This document shows positions 38,589-48,354 of a stretch of 64,000 nucleotides of DNA, one piece after another; positions within the stretch are counted from its first letter, which is position 1, and each line of letters opens with the position of its first letter. Below the pieces are notes generated by a model that made no database searches, was not told the DNA's origin, and saw nothing but the letters and a program-made list of their open reading frames with translations. A program made the translations under genes and the position numbers. The DNA is taken from the NCBI RefSeq assembly GCF_024609765.1, contig NZ_JANFDG010000001.1:62001-126000 (forward strand), in the 5' to 3' direction. The DNA comes from Shinella pollutisoli. GTDB taxonomy: Bacteria > Pseudomonadota > Alphaproteobacteria > Rhizobiales > Rhizobiaceae.

Positions 38589-39407
38589 GTGGCCAGTTTC
38601 GTCAAAACACAGGAAGAGATCGACCGCATCCGGAAGATCATCTATCCGACGCACTTCCAGTATGAGGCGCTCGTCGTCGCGTTCGAGGTGCCCGAGGACT
38701 TTCTCAGAAGCATCCTGCCGCCCTGCTTTGCGCCGTCGAAGACATCCCGCATCGCCAAGGCGCAGGTATCCCGCTGGCAGAGCCTGAGATCCGGGTTCGA
38801 CTGCGCCGTGGTGGACTTGCCGGCCCGCCACGGCGATTTCGAGGGCTGGTATCATCTCACCCACCTCATCAGCGGCGACATGCCGGTCACGGTCGGACGC
38901 GAGATGTGGGGCGAGGCCAAGAAGCGCGGCGACATGTCGTTGACGGTCGACGGCCGCAGGGCCCACGGCTACGGCGAACGCAACGGAGTCCGGCTGATCG
39001 AGATCGAGGCGGAGCTCGACGACGATACGGGGCCCGTGGAGAACCCGCAGAACCGCCTCGAACTCAAGGCATTCATCTCCTCGGACGGACAGGGCCTGCA
39101 ATACGACCCGATCGTCCTGCGGCTGGAGCAGAACGAATATATCGACAAGCTGCGTCCCGGCAGGGGAACCCTGACCTTCCGCAGTTCGGAGGCCGACCCG
39201 ACGGGAACCATCCCGATCTCCAGGATCGTGTCCGTCCAGCATGAAGTCGGGAGCTCGGCGATGGGCACGCTCGGAGAGTTCCCGGTCTCGGAAGGCCGCG
39301 AAGCCTATATCCCGTATGTCTGGGGCCGCTCCTACGACATCGACCAGACGCACAAGTTCGAGGATACGAAGATCCTGTCCCGGTCGGGCTCGTTCACCGC
39401 CGGCTAA
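38589..39407 (+). CDS. Acetoacetate decarboxylase-fold protein
   Basis: 272 residues, GTG start with AAAGGAGA upstream. GREMWGEAKKRG carries a lysine (K111 or K112) at the place of the Schiff-base lysine of acetoacetate decarboxylase, with the nearby E108. ADC-like enzymes decarboxylate beta-keto acids or act as hydratase-aldolases on other keto acids. In this operon it might decarboxylate or hydrolyse a keto-acid intermediate. True acetoacetate decarboxylases are slightly shorter (about 245-260 residues). Confidence 0.8.
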   Translation: MASFVKTQEEIDRIRKIIYPTHFQYEALVVAFEVPEDFLRSILPPCFAPSKTSRIAKAQVSRWQSLRSGFDCAVVDLPARHGDFEGWYHLTHLISGDMPVTVGREMWGEAKKRGDMSLTVDGRRAHGYGERNGVRLIEIEAELDDDTGPVENPQNRLELKAFISSDGQGLQYDPIVLRLEQNEYIDKLRPGRGTLTFRSSEADPTGTIPISRIVSVQHEVGSSAMGTLGEFPVSEGREAYIPYVWGRSYDIDQTHKFEDTKILSRSGSFTAG

Positions 39408-39566
39408 TCCCGGCGCCGCAATCCGGAGGCGCCCTCCTAGCACCGCCTCTCGACAATTGCCGAACACAGACGTGGCGGCCGGCCTCGCCGGCCGTCCGAT
39501 GCGGTTTCAGGTTCGAGGACGGCAGCTCTCGCCGATCGGACCGTGAAGAATTCGGGGTATATCTTG

Positions 39567-40328
39567 ATGGACAACGGCAATGTCCGAAGCCTGTCCGGAC
39601 TGCGGGCGCTGGTAACGGGCGCATCCGGCGGACTCGGCTTCCATTTCGCTCAACTGCTCGCACGCGAGGGCGCTGCGGTGACGCTCGCCGCCCGCAGGCT
39701 CGACCTGCTGGAACGCAACCGGGATGCGATCGTCCAGGCGAACGGTACGGCCGATATCGTGGAAGTCGACGTCGCCGATGCGGCGTCGGTCGAATCCGTG
39801 TTCGAGAACGACAGGGTCTTCGAGATCGTCGTGAACAATGCGGGCATCAGCCGGACCGCCAGCGCCTTCGAGATCACGGACGCCGACTGGGACGACGTCA
39901 TGGACACCAATCTCAAAGGCGCCTTCATGGTCGCCCGTCATGCGGCGTCGGCGCTGCGAAAGCACGGGAAGGCCGGCAGCATCGTCAACGTCGCCTCGAT
40001 CCTGGGCCTGCGGGTGGCGGGCGCCGTTGCCGCCTACGGCGCCTCCAAGGCGGGCCTCATCCACCTGACGAAGTCCCTGTCGCTCGAATGGGCAAGGTTC
40101 GATATCCGCGTGAACACGCTATGTCCGGGCTACATCGAAACGGACCTCAATCGGAGCTTCTTCGCCAGTCCCGCCGGCAAGGCCCTCATACAGCGCATCC
40201 CGCAAAAACGCCTGGGGCGCCCCGAGGACCTGGACGGGGCGATGCTGCTGCTGTGCTCGGATGCCGGCAGATACATCACGGGCTCCTCCATCGTGGTCGA
40301 CGGCGGGCACCTGGTGTCCTCGCTTTAG
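39567..40328 (+). CDS. SDR family oxidoreductase
   Basis: 253 residues. TGASGGLGFHFAQLL, VNNAGISRTASAF and YGASKAGLIHLTKSL are conserved; the C-terminal end GSSIVVDGGHLVSSL is typical of 3-oxoacyl reductase-like members. A GTG at 39543 in the same frame would add 8 residues; the ATG was preferred for GGGG 10 bases upstream. It is the third SDR of the cluster and could be the LvaD-like step; this is inferred. Confidence 0.83.
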   Translation: MDNGNVRSLSGLRALVTGASGGLGFHFAQLLAREGAAVTLAARRLDLLERNRDAIVQANGTADIVEVDVADAASVESVFENDRVFEIVVNNAGISRTASAFEITDADWDDVMDTNLKGAFMVARHAASALRKHGKAGSIVNVASILGLRVAGAVAAYGASKAGLIHLTKSLSLEWARFDIRVNTLCPGYIETDLNRSFFASPAGKALIQRIPQKRLGRPEDLDGAMLLLCSDAGRYITGSSIVVDGGHLVSSL

Positions 40329-40358
40329 GGATCGCGGCGCGTTGCAGGAGTCCGGAGC

Positions 40359-41384
40359 ATGACGAGCGCGAAGAACCTGGATTTTCCGCCGGAACGGCTG
40401 GAAGCCTTCCTGCGGGCGCATTTCGGCGCTGGCACGCTGAGCGTCGAGCGGATCGGAGGAGGACAATCGAACCCGACATACTTCGTCGACTTCGGCGACC
40501 ATCGCCTGGTGCTGCGCAAGCAGCCGCCCGGCAAGATCCTGCGCGGCGCGCACGCTATCGACCGGGAATATCGCGTGATGCAGGCTTTCGGGGCGACGGA
40601 CGTGCCGGTCCCGGAAATGGTTCTGTTCTCCGCGGACCCCGGCATCCTGGGGACGCCGTTCTTTCTGATGGAGCGGGTCGACGGCCGTATCTTTTCGGAT
40701 TGCTCGCTCCCGGACATGGCGCCGGCAGAGCGCCGCGCGATCTACCGTTCCATGGCGGAAGCGCTCGCGAAGATGCACCGCCATCGCCCTTCGGAGATCG
40801 GGCTGGCCGACTTCGGCCGGCCGGGCGACTACTTCGCGCGCCAGGTTCATCGCTGGACGAGCCAGCTGAAAATATCCAGCTATGCGGACGACAGGGTTCT
40901 CCTGGCTCTTGCCGGCCGGATCGCATCGCTGCTGCCGCCGGACGACGGCCTGGTCTCCATTGCGCATGGCGACTTCAGGCTCGGCAACCTCCTGTTCCAT
41001 CCGACCGAGCCGCGCGTCGTCGCCATCCTCGACTGGGAGCTTTCGACGATCGGCCATCCGTTGGCGGACCTCGGTTTCGCAGCCATGCCGTGGTTCACGG
41101 CGCCGAACGAATATGGCGGGATCCTGGGTTGCGAACGTGACGGGATCCCGCAGGTCGACGAATTCTTCGGCTTCTATCGTGCCGTGCTGCCCGACGTTCC
41201 GCGGCCTTTGCCCTTTCACATCGCCTTCGCGCTTTTCCGCTTCGCGGTGATCTTCGTCGGCATCGGCGACCGCGCCGCCGCCGGAAACGCCGCCGATCCG
41301 GACGCGGCGTCTTACGCTCCCCTGGCCAAGCGCTTCGCCATCCGCGCCAACGAGGTTCTCGACCGGGCGCCGGGCGCATTTTAG
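40359..41384 (+). CDS. APH-family phosphotransferase (ACAD10/11 N-terminal or LvaA-like)
   Basis: 341 residues. The kinase-like catalytic loop is [12 protein letters not shown] (H203, D205) with the metal-binding aspartate D225 in AILDWELST. It belongs to the branch related to the kinase domain of mammalian ACAD10/ACAD11 and to bacterial LvaA, which phosphorylates the 4-hydroxy group of a 4-hydroxyacyl-CoA so a dehydrogenase-like partner can eliminate phosphate. An antibiotic-resistance role is unlikely given the neighbours. It is the last gene of the catabolic island. Confidence 0.82.
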   Translation: MTSAKNLDFPPERLEAFLRAHFGAGTLSVERIGGGQSNPTYFVDFGDHRLVLRKQPPGKILRGAHAIDREYRVMQAFGATDVPVPEMVLFSADPGILGTPFFLMERVDGRIFSDCSLPDMAPAERRAIYRSMAEALAKMHRHRPSEIGLADFGRPGDYFARQVHRWTSQLKISSYADDRVLLALAGRIASLLPPDDGLVSIAHGDFRLGNLLFHPTEPRVVAILDWELSTIGHPLADLGFAAMPWFTAPNEYGGILGCERDGIPQVDEFFGFYRAVLPDVPRPLPFHIAFALFRFAVIFVGIGDRAAAGNAADPDAASYAPLAKRFAIRANEVLDRAPGAF

Positions 41385-41481
41385 ACGAGCTCAACGGGCT
41401 TTCGTCACGGAACCAACATCCGCCGCACGGACCGGTATCCGAGCATCCTGCCCGGCGAAGCGTTTATTTCCTGGATAAAAA

Positions 41482-41557
41482 TGGTGCCCGGAGGCGGATT
41501 TGAACCACCGACACGCGGATTTTCAATCCGCTGCTCTACCAACTGAGCTATCCGGGC
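41482..41557 (-). tRNA. tRNA-Phe (GAA)
   Basis: 76 bases including an encoded CCA. The cloverleaf is complete: acceptor GCCCGGA pairing with TCCGGGC, D-arm GCTCAGTTGGTAGAGC, anticodon loop with GAA and T-arm GGTTCAAATCC. It follows the catabolic island and begins the housekeeping block. Confidence 0.97.
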
Positions 41558-41706
41558 ATCCCGTGGGGCGGTTGTGTTCGCCCCGGAAGCGAGCGGGGTT
41601 ATAGCATCTTGCGGGAATGTGTCCAGTCCCAACGGCGGTTTTTTGCGGGAAAAATCGTCGTCTCGCAAGAGGCGGAAAAGATTGCGTTTTTGGGCGCGCG
41701 CCCTGC

Positions 41707-41916
41707 CTACGCGTCGTCCTCTTCGGCTTTTGCCTCGTCGTCGGCGACGGGGATGGCGTAGGAGCCGGAGAGCCAGCGGTTGAGGTCGACGTCGCGGCAG
41801 CGGGGCGAGCAGAAGGGATAGTGCTCGCGCGCCGAGGGGCGGCGGCAGATCGGGCACGGCACCGCCTTGCGCAGGGGCGCCACGGTCGCGGCCGGCTTGT
41901 CGTCCTTCTCCGCCAT
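41707..41916 (-). CDS. yacG: DNA gyrase inhibitor YacG (zinc-binding)
   Basis: 69 residues with the four zinc cysteines in CPICRRP and FCSPRCRDVDLNRW, the YacG signature. It binds the GyrB C-terminus and inhibits DNA supercoiling. The C-terminus is acidic (DDEAKAEEDD). It lies 4 bases after maf, so the pair is one unit. Confidence 0.94.
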   Translation of the reverse strand: MAEKDDKPAATVAPLRKAVPCPICRRPSAREHYPFCSPRCRDVDLNRWLSGSYAIPVADDEAKAEEDDA

Positions 41917-41920
41917 GGCC

Positions 41921-42541
41921 TCAGGCCTCCGGCCAGCCGGCGTGCACGTCGAAGCCCTCGCCCGACAGCAGCGCCAGCGTCTCGTAGAGCGGCAGGCCGA
42001 CGACGTTCGTGTAGGAGCCGACGAGCTTGACGACGAAGCTGCCGGCGATGCCCTGGATGCCGTAGCCGCCCGCCTTGCCGCGCCACTGGCCGGAGGCGAG
42101 ATAGGCCTCGATGTCGAAGCTCGACAGGCGCTTGAAGCGCACCTTGGTGTCGACCACCTTCTGGCGCACGGTGCGGTCCGGCGTGATCAGGCACACGCCG
42201 GTGAAGACGCGGTGGCTGCGGCCGGAGAGCAGGTGGAGCGCGCTGGACGCCTCCTCCAGCATCTCCGTCTTCGGCAGGATGCGGCGGCCGACCGAGACCA
42301 CGGTGTCGGCGGCGAGGATGTAGCTGCCGGAAAAGGCGGGGTCGCCCTTGATGGCGGCCAACGCGGCCTGCGCCTTGCCGGTCGACAGCCGCCGCGCCAG
42401 CGAACGGGGATGCTCGGCGCGCTTCGGCGTCTCGTCGATGTCCATGGGCATCAGGCGCGCGGGCTCGATGCCGGCCTGCGCGAGCAGTTCCACGCGACGC
42501 GGCGAGCCGGATGCCAGGATGAGCTTGTCGTTGAGCGCCAT
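41921..42541 (-). CDS. Maf family nucleotide pyrophosphatase
   Basis: 206 residues. [14 protein letters not shown] at the start, the conserved [15 protein letters not shown] and the C-terminal [10 protein letters not shown] are family marks. Maf proteins hydrolyse non-canonical or regular nucleoside triphosphates and have been linked to septum control. It follows infA in the same direction, a rhizobial arrangement. Confidence 0.93.
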   Translation of the reverse strand: MALNDKLILASGSPRRVELLAQAGIEPARLMPMDIDETPKRAEHPRSLARRLSTGKAQAALAAIKGDPAFSGSYILAADTVVSVGRRILPKTEMLEEASSALHLLSGRSHRVFTGVCLITPDRTVRQKVVDTKVRFKRLSSFDIEAYLASGQWRGKAGGYGIQGIAGSFVVKLVGSYTNVVGLPLYETLALLSGEGFDVHAGWPEA

Positions 42542-42586
42542 GGGAACTCTCGGGGGAACTCCGGGATGCGCGAGGCCGCCCGAGGA

Positions 42587-42805
42587 TTACTTGAAGCGGT
42601 AGGTGATGCGGCCCTTGGTGAGGTCGTAGGGCGTCATCTCGACGAGGACCTTGTCGCCGGCGAGAACGCGGATGCGGTTCTTGCGCATGCGGCCCGCGGT
42701 ATGGGCGATGATCTCGTGCTCGTTTTCGAGCTTGACGCGGAAGGTCGCGTTCGGAAGCAGTTCCGTCACGACGCCGGGAAATTCGAGGACTTCTTCTTTT
42801 GCCAT
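42587..42805 (-). CDS. infA: Translation initiation factor IF-1
   Basis: 72 residues, the exact family length, with S1-like OB fold: [30 protein letters not shown] and GRITYRFK at the end. It binds the 30S A site during initiation. A ribosome site lies just upstream (GGAATATCACCAC before ATG is weak, which is common for infA). Confidence 0.97.
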   Translation of the reverse strand: MAKEEVLEFPGVVTELLPNATFRVKLENEHEIIAHTAGRMRKNRIRVLAGDKVLVEMTPYDLTKGRITYRFK

Positions 42806-42950
42806 CTTGTGGTGATATTCCTGTGGGGTGGATTCGGGGAGGCCGGATTGCCCGCCTCGAAAATTTGCCGGAAACTACACAATCCCCGGTCCTTTGTGAA
42901 CACCGAAGCGCCGGGTTTCTGCATTTCGCGGCGCGGAGGCGCGCAGGCCC

Positions 42951-43415
42951 TCAGCCGGCGGGCACGAGCCGCTCGGCAATCAGCCCTTTCAACTGCTCGC
43001 GGATGTCGCGATAGGCCGACAGGATCTGCTCGCGCGTGCCGGTCGCCGCCGTCGGATCCGGCGTCGGCCAGTAGATCACGTCGACGGCCATGGAGCGCGT
43101 GAGCTCCAGCGCCGCGTGATGCGCCTCCGGCGCCAGCGTGACGATGAGGTCGAAATAGTCGTCCTCGAGCTGGTCGAGCGAATGCGGCACGTGGCGGCCG
43201 AGCGAGAGCCCCACCTCGTCGAGCACCGCGTCGACGAAGGGGTCGCGCTCGCCGGGGCGCACGCCGGCGGAGGCGACATAGGTGCCGGCCGGCAGCATGC
43301 TGCGGGCGAGCACCTCGGCGATCGGCGAGCGCACGGCGTTGAGCCGGCACATGAAGAGGATCGAACCCGGGGCGCGTGCCTTCTTCGCGTCTGAGCCGGA
43401 GGAAGCGCCCGCCAT
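42951..43415 (-). CDS. Low-molecular-weight protein-tyrosine-phosphatase-like protein
   Basis: 154 residues. The phosphate loop reads FMCRLNAVRSPIAE, which keeps C-x5-R with serine after it, and a late aspartate in WPTPDP acts as the acid. This is the ArsC/LMW phosphatase fold. The gene is 3 bases from the UPF0262 gene, and the same neighbours recur in rhizobia. Whether it acts on protein tyrosine, arginine or arsenate is not shown by sequence. Confidence 0.87.
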   Translation of the reverse strand: MAGASSGSDAKKARAPGSILFMCRLNAVRSPIAEVLARSMLPAGTYVASAGVRPGERDPFVDAVLDEVGLSLGRHVPHSLDQLEDDYFDLIVTLAPEAHHAALELTRSMAVDVIYWPTPDPTAATGTREQILSAYRDIREQLKGLIAERLVPAG

Positions 43416-43418
43416 CGG

Positions 43419-43895
43419 CTACCCGCGCCAGTAGAGCACGCAGACGAGCGTGAAGAGGCGCCGCGCCGTGTCGAAATCGAAGCGGATCTTCCCCGACAGC
43501 CGATCCATCAGCGTCTGCGAGCCCTCGTTGTGGATGCCGCGCCGGCCCATGTCGATCGCCTCGATCTGGCTCGGCGTCGCCGAGCGGATCGCCTGGTAGT
43601 AGCTCTCGCAGATCAGGAAATAGTCCTTGACGATGCGGCGGAAGGGGGTGAGCGAGAGGATGTGGGTCGCCACCTCCTCGCCCGCCTCGGTGCGGATCGC
43701 GAAGACGAGCTTGGAATCGATCAGCGACAGCTTGAGCCGGTAGGGGCCGCCGGCATGGCCGATCGGCTCGAAGGTGTTCTCCTCGATGAGGTCGAAGATG
43801 GCGACCGCGCGCTCGTGCTCCACGTCCGGCGTGGCGCGGCCGATCGTGTCGTCCAGCACCACGTCGCAGAGGCGGAAGCGGTCCCTTGCGGCCAT
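43419..43895 (-). CDS. UPF0262 family protein
   Basis: 158 residues, the standard length for this alphaproteobacterial family. [20 protein letters not shown] and [20 protein letters not shown] are conserved. Function is unknown. It lies 3 bases after hisD and before the LMW phosphatase, its normal place. Confidence 0.9.
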   Translation of the reverse strand: MAARDRFRLCDVVLDDTIGRATPDVEHERAVAIFDLIEENTFEPIGHAGGPYRLKLSLIDSKLVFAIRTEAGEEVATHILSLTPFRRIVKDYFLICESYYQAIRSATPSQIEAIDMGRRGIHNEGSQTLMDRLSGKIRFDFDTARRLFTLVCVLYWRG

Positions 43896-43898
43896 CGC

Positions 43899-45197
43899 CT
43901 ATCCTTCCGGATTGAGGCGGACGGCGACGGAGCGCGCATGCGCGCCGAGCCCCTCGGCTTCGGCAAGGGTGATCGCCGCGGGACCGAGCGCGCGCAGCTG
44001 CTCCGGCCCGAGCCGGAGGATCGAGGTGCGCTTCATGTAGTCGAGCACCGAGAGTCCGGAGGAGAAGCGGGCGGAGCGGGCGGTGGGCAGCACGTGATTC
44101 GAGCCGCCGACATAGTCGCCGATCACCTCGGGCGTATGGCGGCCGACGAAGATCGCCCCGGCATTGCGGATCTCGGGCATCAGCGCGTCCGGGTCGGCGG
44201 TGGCGATCTCGACGTGCTCGGCGGCGATGCGGTTCGCCAGCGGCACGGCCTTCTTGAGGTCCGGCACGAGGATGACCGCGCCGAAATCGCGCCAGCTCGC
44301 GGCCGCCGTCTCGGAGCGCGCCAGCGTCTTCAGCTGCCGCTCGACGGCCGCCTCGACGGCATCGGCGAGCGCCGGACTGTCGGTGACGAGGATCGACTGG
44401 GCGCCGACGTCGTGCTCGGCCTGGGCGAGGAGGTCGGCCGCGAGCCAGTCCGGATCGTTCTCGCCGTCGGCGATGACGAGCACCTCGGAGGGGCCGGCGA
44501 TCATGTCGATGCCGACGGTGCCGAAGACCTGGCGCTTGGCGGCGGCGACGAAGGCGTTGCCGGGGCCGGTGATCTTGGCGACGGGGGCGATCGTCGCCGT
44601 GCCGTAGGCGAGTGCCGCCACCGCCTGCGCGCCGCCGATGCGGTAGATCTCGTCGACGCCGGCAATCCGCGCCGCAGCGAGCACGGCCGGGTTGACCGCG
44701 CCGTCCTTGGCCGGCACGACCATGACGAGGCGCGGCACGCCGGCGACCTTGGCCGGCACCGCGTTCATCAGCACCGAGCTCGGATAGCTCGCGGTGCCGC
44801 CCGGCACGTAGAGGCCGACGGCGTCGATCGCCGTCCAGCGCGAGCCCAGCCCGACGCCGATCTCGTCCTCGTAGATGTCGTCCTTCGGCCGCTGGCGGGC
44901 GTGGTGCTTCTCGATGCGGCGGGCGGCGAGTTCGAGTGCTGCGATGATGTCGGGATCGACGGCCTTAAGCGCCGCATCGAGCTCCTCCGGCGCGACGCGC
45001 ATCGGCGTTGCGGCGAAATCGAGGTTGTCGAAGCGCTTCGTATAGTCGGCGAGCGCTTCGTCGCCGCGGGCGCGCACGTCGTCGATGATCGCGCGGACGG
45101 TGGCGTTGACGTCCTCGGAGACCTCGCGCTTGGTGGTCAGGAAGGCGGAGAAGCGCGCCTCGAAATCGTCGCTCCGATAGTCCAGTCTGATCGCCAA
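43899..45197 (-). CDS. hisD: Histidinol dehydrogenase
   Basis: 432 residues from a TTG at 45197, giving the normal HisD length and a usual start (AIRLDYRSDDFEARF); GGAACGGAC lies just before. The fold markers are KREVSEDVNATVRAI, GLYVPGG, the GPGNAFVAAAKR loop and GPSEVLV. It carries out the last two oxidations of histidine synthesis (histidinol to histidine), using zinc and NAD. It starts a small unit with UPF0262 and the phosphatase. Confidence 0.95.
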   Translation of the reverse strand: MAIRLDYRSDDFEARFSAFLTTKREVSEDVNATVRAIIDDVRARGDEALADYTKRFDNLDFAATPMRVAPEELDAALKAVDPDIIAALELAARRIEKHHARQRPKDDIYEDEIGVGLGSRWTAIDAVGLYVPGGTASYPSSVLMNAVPAKVAGVPRLVMVVPAKDGAVNPAVLAAARIAGVDEIYRIGGAQAVAALAYGTATIAPVAKITGPGNAFVAAAKRQVFGTVGIDMIAGPSEVLVIADGENDPDWLAADLLAQAEHDVGAQSILVTDSPALADAVEAAVERQLKTLARSETAAASWRDFGAVILVPDLKKAVPLANRIAAEHVEIATADPDALMPEIRNAGAIFVGRHTPEVIGDYVGGSNHVLPTARSARFSSGLSVLDYMKRTSILRLGPEQLRALGPAAITLAEAEGLGAHARSVAVRLNPEG

Positions 45198-45246
45198 GTC
45201 GTCCGTTCCCGTCCTCGGCCGGCGCGGGGGCGCGCCGGGCATTGCC

Positions 45247-45684
45247 TCACGCCGCCGGATGGCGGGGTTTCAAGCTGGTTTCCCATGCTCCGCCGGTATC
45301 TGCAAGCTGAACTTCGACGCATTCCACATCGAGCGCCACCGAGGCCTCGCCGGACATCAGGAGCTCGACCGTGCCCTCCGGCCCCTCGCCCTTCGGCGTG
45401 AAGCGGAGCGCCAGGAGCGAGAGGACGGCGTCGCCCTTGCGGCGGTCGATGCCGATCGAGCGCACCGCCTCGACGCGCTTGAAGGCGAGGACCGCGCGGC
45501 GGCGCTCGAAGCGCTTTCCGCGCCCGTCCGCCGTTTCCCAGACGAAGCGGTTGACGACGACGGAGAAGACACGCCGGCGCGCGTCGTAGGAGAGCCCCTC
45601 GGTCTTGAAGACCGCGTCCTGCACATGGGCGGAGACGACGGCGAGGTCTTCCGCGTCGAGGGCGAGCAGTTTCAGGCTGTCCAT
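45247..45684 (-). CDS. DUF2948 family protein
   Basis: 145 residues. LKLLALDAEDLAVVSAHVQD at the start and RRRVFSVVVNRFVWE identify the family, which is confined to alphaproteobacteria. No known activity. It lies between murA and hisD, as usual in rhizobia. The ATG at 45684 follows GGAAGGACACG. Confidence 0.9.
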   Translation of the reverse strand: MDSLKLLALDAEDLAVVSAHVQDAVFKTEGLSYDARRRVFSVVVNRFVWETADGRGKRFERRRAVLAFKRVEAVRSIGIDRRKGDAVLSLLALRFTPKGEGPEGTVELLMSGEASVALDVECVEVQLADTGGAWETSLKPRHPAA

Positions 45685-45760
45685 TGTCGTGTCCTTCCGG
45701 GATTTTCCCCACGAGATAGGACGGCGGGCGGCGGACTGCAACCGCCGCCTGCAAGCGATC

Positions 45761-47053
45761 TCAGTCGCTGACGCGCTCGACCGTGGCGCCGCAGCGCGTC
45801 AGCTTCTCCTCCAGCCGCTCGAAGCCGCGGTCGAGGTGGTAGACGCGCGAGACCATGGTCTCGCCCTCGGCCGCAAGCCCCGCTATCACCAGCGAGACGG
45901 AGGCGCGCAGGTCCGTCGCCATGACGGGCGCGCCGCGCAGCCGCTCGACGCCCTCGATCTTCGCGGTCTGGCCGGAGAGCGAGATCTTCGCCCCGAGCCG
46001 GGCGAGCTCCTGCACGTGCATGAAGCGGTTCTCGAAGATCGTCTCGGTGATGTGGGAGATGCCCGTCGACTTGGTCATCAGGCCCATGAACTGGGCCTGC
46101 AGGTCGGTCGGGAAGCCCGGATAGGGATCGGTGACGATGTCGACCGGCTTGATGCCGCCGCCGTTTCGCACGACGCGGATGCCGGTCTCGGTGCTGGTCA
46201 CCTCCGCGCCGGAGCGGCGGATCGCCTCCAGCGCCGTCTCGAGCAGGCCCGCTTCCGTGCCCTCCAGCACCACGTCGCCGCCGGTCATGGCGACGGCCAT
46301 GGCGTAGGTGCCGGTCTCGATGCGGTCCGGCAGCACGCGGTGGCGGGCGCCGGAAAGCTGGTCGACGCCCTCGACGGTGACGGTGGAGGTGCCGGCGCCG
46401 GTGATCTTCGCGCCCATGGCGTTGAGGCACTTGGCGAGATCCTGCACCTCCGGCTCGCGCGCGGCGTTGCCGATGACGGTCGTACCCCTCGCCAGCGTCG
46501 CGGCCATCATCAGGACATGCGTGGCGCCGACGGAGACCTTCGGGAAGGTGTAGCGCGCGCCGACGAGCCCGCCCGCGGGCGCCGTCGCCTCGATATAGCC
46601 GCCGTCGATCTCGATCCTCGCGCCGAGCGCCGTCAGCGCCTCGATGAAGAGGTCGACGGGGCGCGTGCCGATGGCGCAGCCGCCCGGCAGCGAGACGCGC
46701 GCCCTGCCCTCGCGGGCGAGAAGCGGCCCGATCACCCAGAAGCTCGCCCGCATCTTCGAGACGAGCTCGTAGGGCGCTGTCGTGTCGACGATGTTGCGCG
46801 AGGTGAAATGGATCGTGCGCGAATAGCCCTCGCTCTGGCGCTCGCGGCGGCCGTTCACCGAGATGTCGGCGCCGTGGTTGCCGAGGATGCGGATCAACTG
46901 CTCCACGTCGGCAAGATGCGGCACGTTCTCGAGCGTCAGCGTGTCGTCGGTCAGAAGCGACGCGATCATCAGCGGCAGCGCGGCGTTCTTGGCGCCGGAA
47001 ATCGGGATGATGCCCCTGAGTTCGCTGCCGCCTACAATCCTGATACGATCCAT
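45761..47053 (-). CDS. murA: UDP-N-acetylglucosamine 1-carboxyvinyltransferase
   Basis: 430 residues. [15 protein letters not shown] at the start and the catalytic cysteine in [14 protein letters not shown] (about residue 117) are intact; a cysteine here means fosfomycin sensitivity is expected. It catalyses the first committed step of peptidoglycan synthesis in the cytosol. Confidence 0.97.
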   Translation of the reverse strand: MDRIRIVGGSELRGIIPISGAKNAALPLMIASLLTDDTLTLENVPHLADVEQLIRILGNHGADISVNGRRERQSEGYSRTIHFTSRNIVDTTAPYELVSKMRASFWVIGPLLAREGRARVSLPGGCAIGTRPVDLFIEALTALGARIEIDGGYIEATAPAGGLVGARYTFPKVSVGATHVLMMAATLARGTTVIGNAAREPEVQDLAKCLNAMGAKITGAGTSTVTVEGVDQLSGARHRVLPDRIETGTYAMAVAMTGGDVVLEGTEAGLLETALEAIRRSGAEVTSTETGIRVVRNGGGIKPVDIVTDPYPGFPTDLQAQFMGLMTKSTGISHITETIFENRFMHVQELARLGAKISLSGQTAKIEGVERLRGAPVMATDLRASVSLVIAGLAAEGETMVSRVYHLDRGFERLEEKLTRCGATVERVSD

Positions 47054-47216
47054 GTGCGATTACGGGCCGCGCCCGCCTTTCTCGAAGAAGTCCGGCTTTC
47101 GGAAGATGGCGGCCTCTTTAGAGCATCGCCGCGGAAAAATGAAGTGCACCGCCGGACGGGCCGTGCCGCCGCCGCAAACCGTCCCCCGACAGCCTTCGCG
47201 ATGAAGACGGAACCGT

Positions 47217-47417
47217 CTAACCGCCCGATTCGTCTTTTTTTGCGGCAGGCAGGCCGGACGTCTCGTCGGCGGCCCCCGCGCGGCGCGCCCGCGCCTGCTG
47301 CTTGCGCCGCTGCAGGTTCTCGCGCAGCGTCTTCGCGAGCCGCTCGGCGCGGATCTCCGCCTCGCTCCTCGCCGCGCCCCGCCCGGCGCCACCCTTCTTG
47401 CCATCGCCTTCGTCCAT
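47217..47417 (-). CDS. Small basic protein of unknown function
   Basis: 66 residues, strongly charged, with a helical centre (AEIRAERLAKTLRENLQRRK). The ATG at 47417 has GGAGAGG in the right place. Small proteins with this KTLRENLxRRK helix adjoin murA in other rhizobia as far as I recall. The role is unknown. Confidence 0.65.
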   Translation of the reverse strand: MDEGDGKKGGAGRGAARSEAEIRAERLAKTLRENLQRRKQQARARRAGAADETSGLPAAKKDESGG

Positions 47418-47564
47418 GTCCTCTCCATAGCGAAAATCGCCCGGCGAAAAAACGGCGCGCCCGCAGATTTGTTGCGATAATCCCGCATTGGCCGCTTGCG
47501 CTGCCCGGTGACCTGTGGCAATAGGCCCTCGCCTCACGCGAAAGCATCCGATGCTTCGCCGGAT

Positions 47565-47639
47565 GCTGCTATAGCTCAGGGGTAGAGCACTCCCTTGGTA
47601 AGGGAGAGGCCGAGAGTTCAAATCTCTCTAGCAGCACCA
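47565..47639 (+). tRNA. tRNA-Thr (GGT)
   Basis: 75 bases with encoded CCA. Acceptor GCTGCTA pairs with TAGCAGC; D-arm GCTCAGGGGTAGAGC; anticodon GGT in the loop CTTGGTAAG; T-arm AGTTCAAATCT. Complete cloverleaf. Confidence 0.96.
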
Positions 47640-47797
47640 TTCCTTCCCCTTGATATCGCCATTCGACAGCGGCACGGCCTGGCAGGGCCTTTGGTTGCCG
47701 CTCGAAAGCCTTCGCCGGCAATTGGCGGAGCGGGCAGCGCCGTGATCGCGTCGGGTCCGGCATGCCGACGAAGGCTTCCAGGCGGTCGAAGGGGGCG

Positions 47798-48232
47798 TCA
47801 ACGATCAAGGAGCCGGATGGTCCTGTCGTCCGCCTTTCCCTCGAAATATCGCGCCAGCGCCTGCCGGAACACGGCCCCGTCCGCGCCTGCGGCCTCGCCG
47901 AAGAGCGTCATCGAGGAGCGGAACTTCAGGTCGTCGGGCGATCCGAAGATCTCGTGGGCGGAGCGGGCCTGAAGGCCGAGCACCGCCCGGGTCGCCAGAA
48001 CCAGCCGTTCCGAAAGGACGGGATGCGCGAGATAGGCCCGCGCTTCGTCGAGAGAGGAAATCCCGTAAAAATTCGCCGTCGGCGACCGGCCAAGCGCGCG
48101 AAGCTGCGGAAAGACGAACCACATCCAGTGGGTTTTCTTCCGCCCCGCCCGCAGCTCCGCGAGCACGGTGTCGAAGACGGGATCCTGGGCCTCGACAAAG
48201 CGAGCCAGTTCGAAGGGATCATCCTCTGCCAT
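47798..48232 (-). CDS. DUF1810 family protein
   Basis: 144 residues. DPFELARFVEAQDPVFDTVL opening, KKTHWMWFVFPQL and the RFRSSMTLF-type block (LKFRSSMTLFGEAAG) are the family marks. Family structures are helical and no biochemical activity is established. The start at 48232 has a perfect GGAGG. It lies between a tRNA and the kinase gene, at the edge of the stress island. Confidence 0.88.
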   Translation of the reverse strand: MAEDDPFELARFVEAQDPVFDTVLAELRAGRKKTHWMWFVFPQLRALGRSPTANFYGISSLDEARAYLAHPVLSERLVLATRAVLGLQARSAHEIFGSPDDLKFRSSMTLFGEAAGADGAVFRQALARYFEGKADDRTIRLLDR

Positions 48233-48354
48233 CTCTCGCCTCCGGCGTTCACGCATCCTGACATCGTCGGTTCCACGTCGCCAGCGGGGGACCCGAACCG
48301 CGACGAAGACCTTGCGCCGGCGGGAAGGATGCGCCCTCCGCCCCGAGAAGCGCC

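Noticed and set aside
40359-41384. Aminoglycoside resistance phosphotransferase
   Set aside because: The fold is shared, but the sequence follows the ACAD10/11-type branch and sits in an acyl-CoA cluster without other resistance genes.
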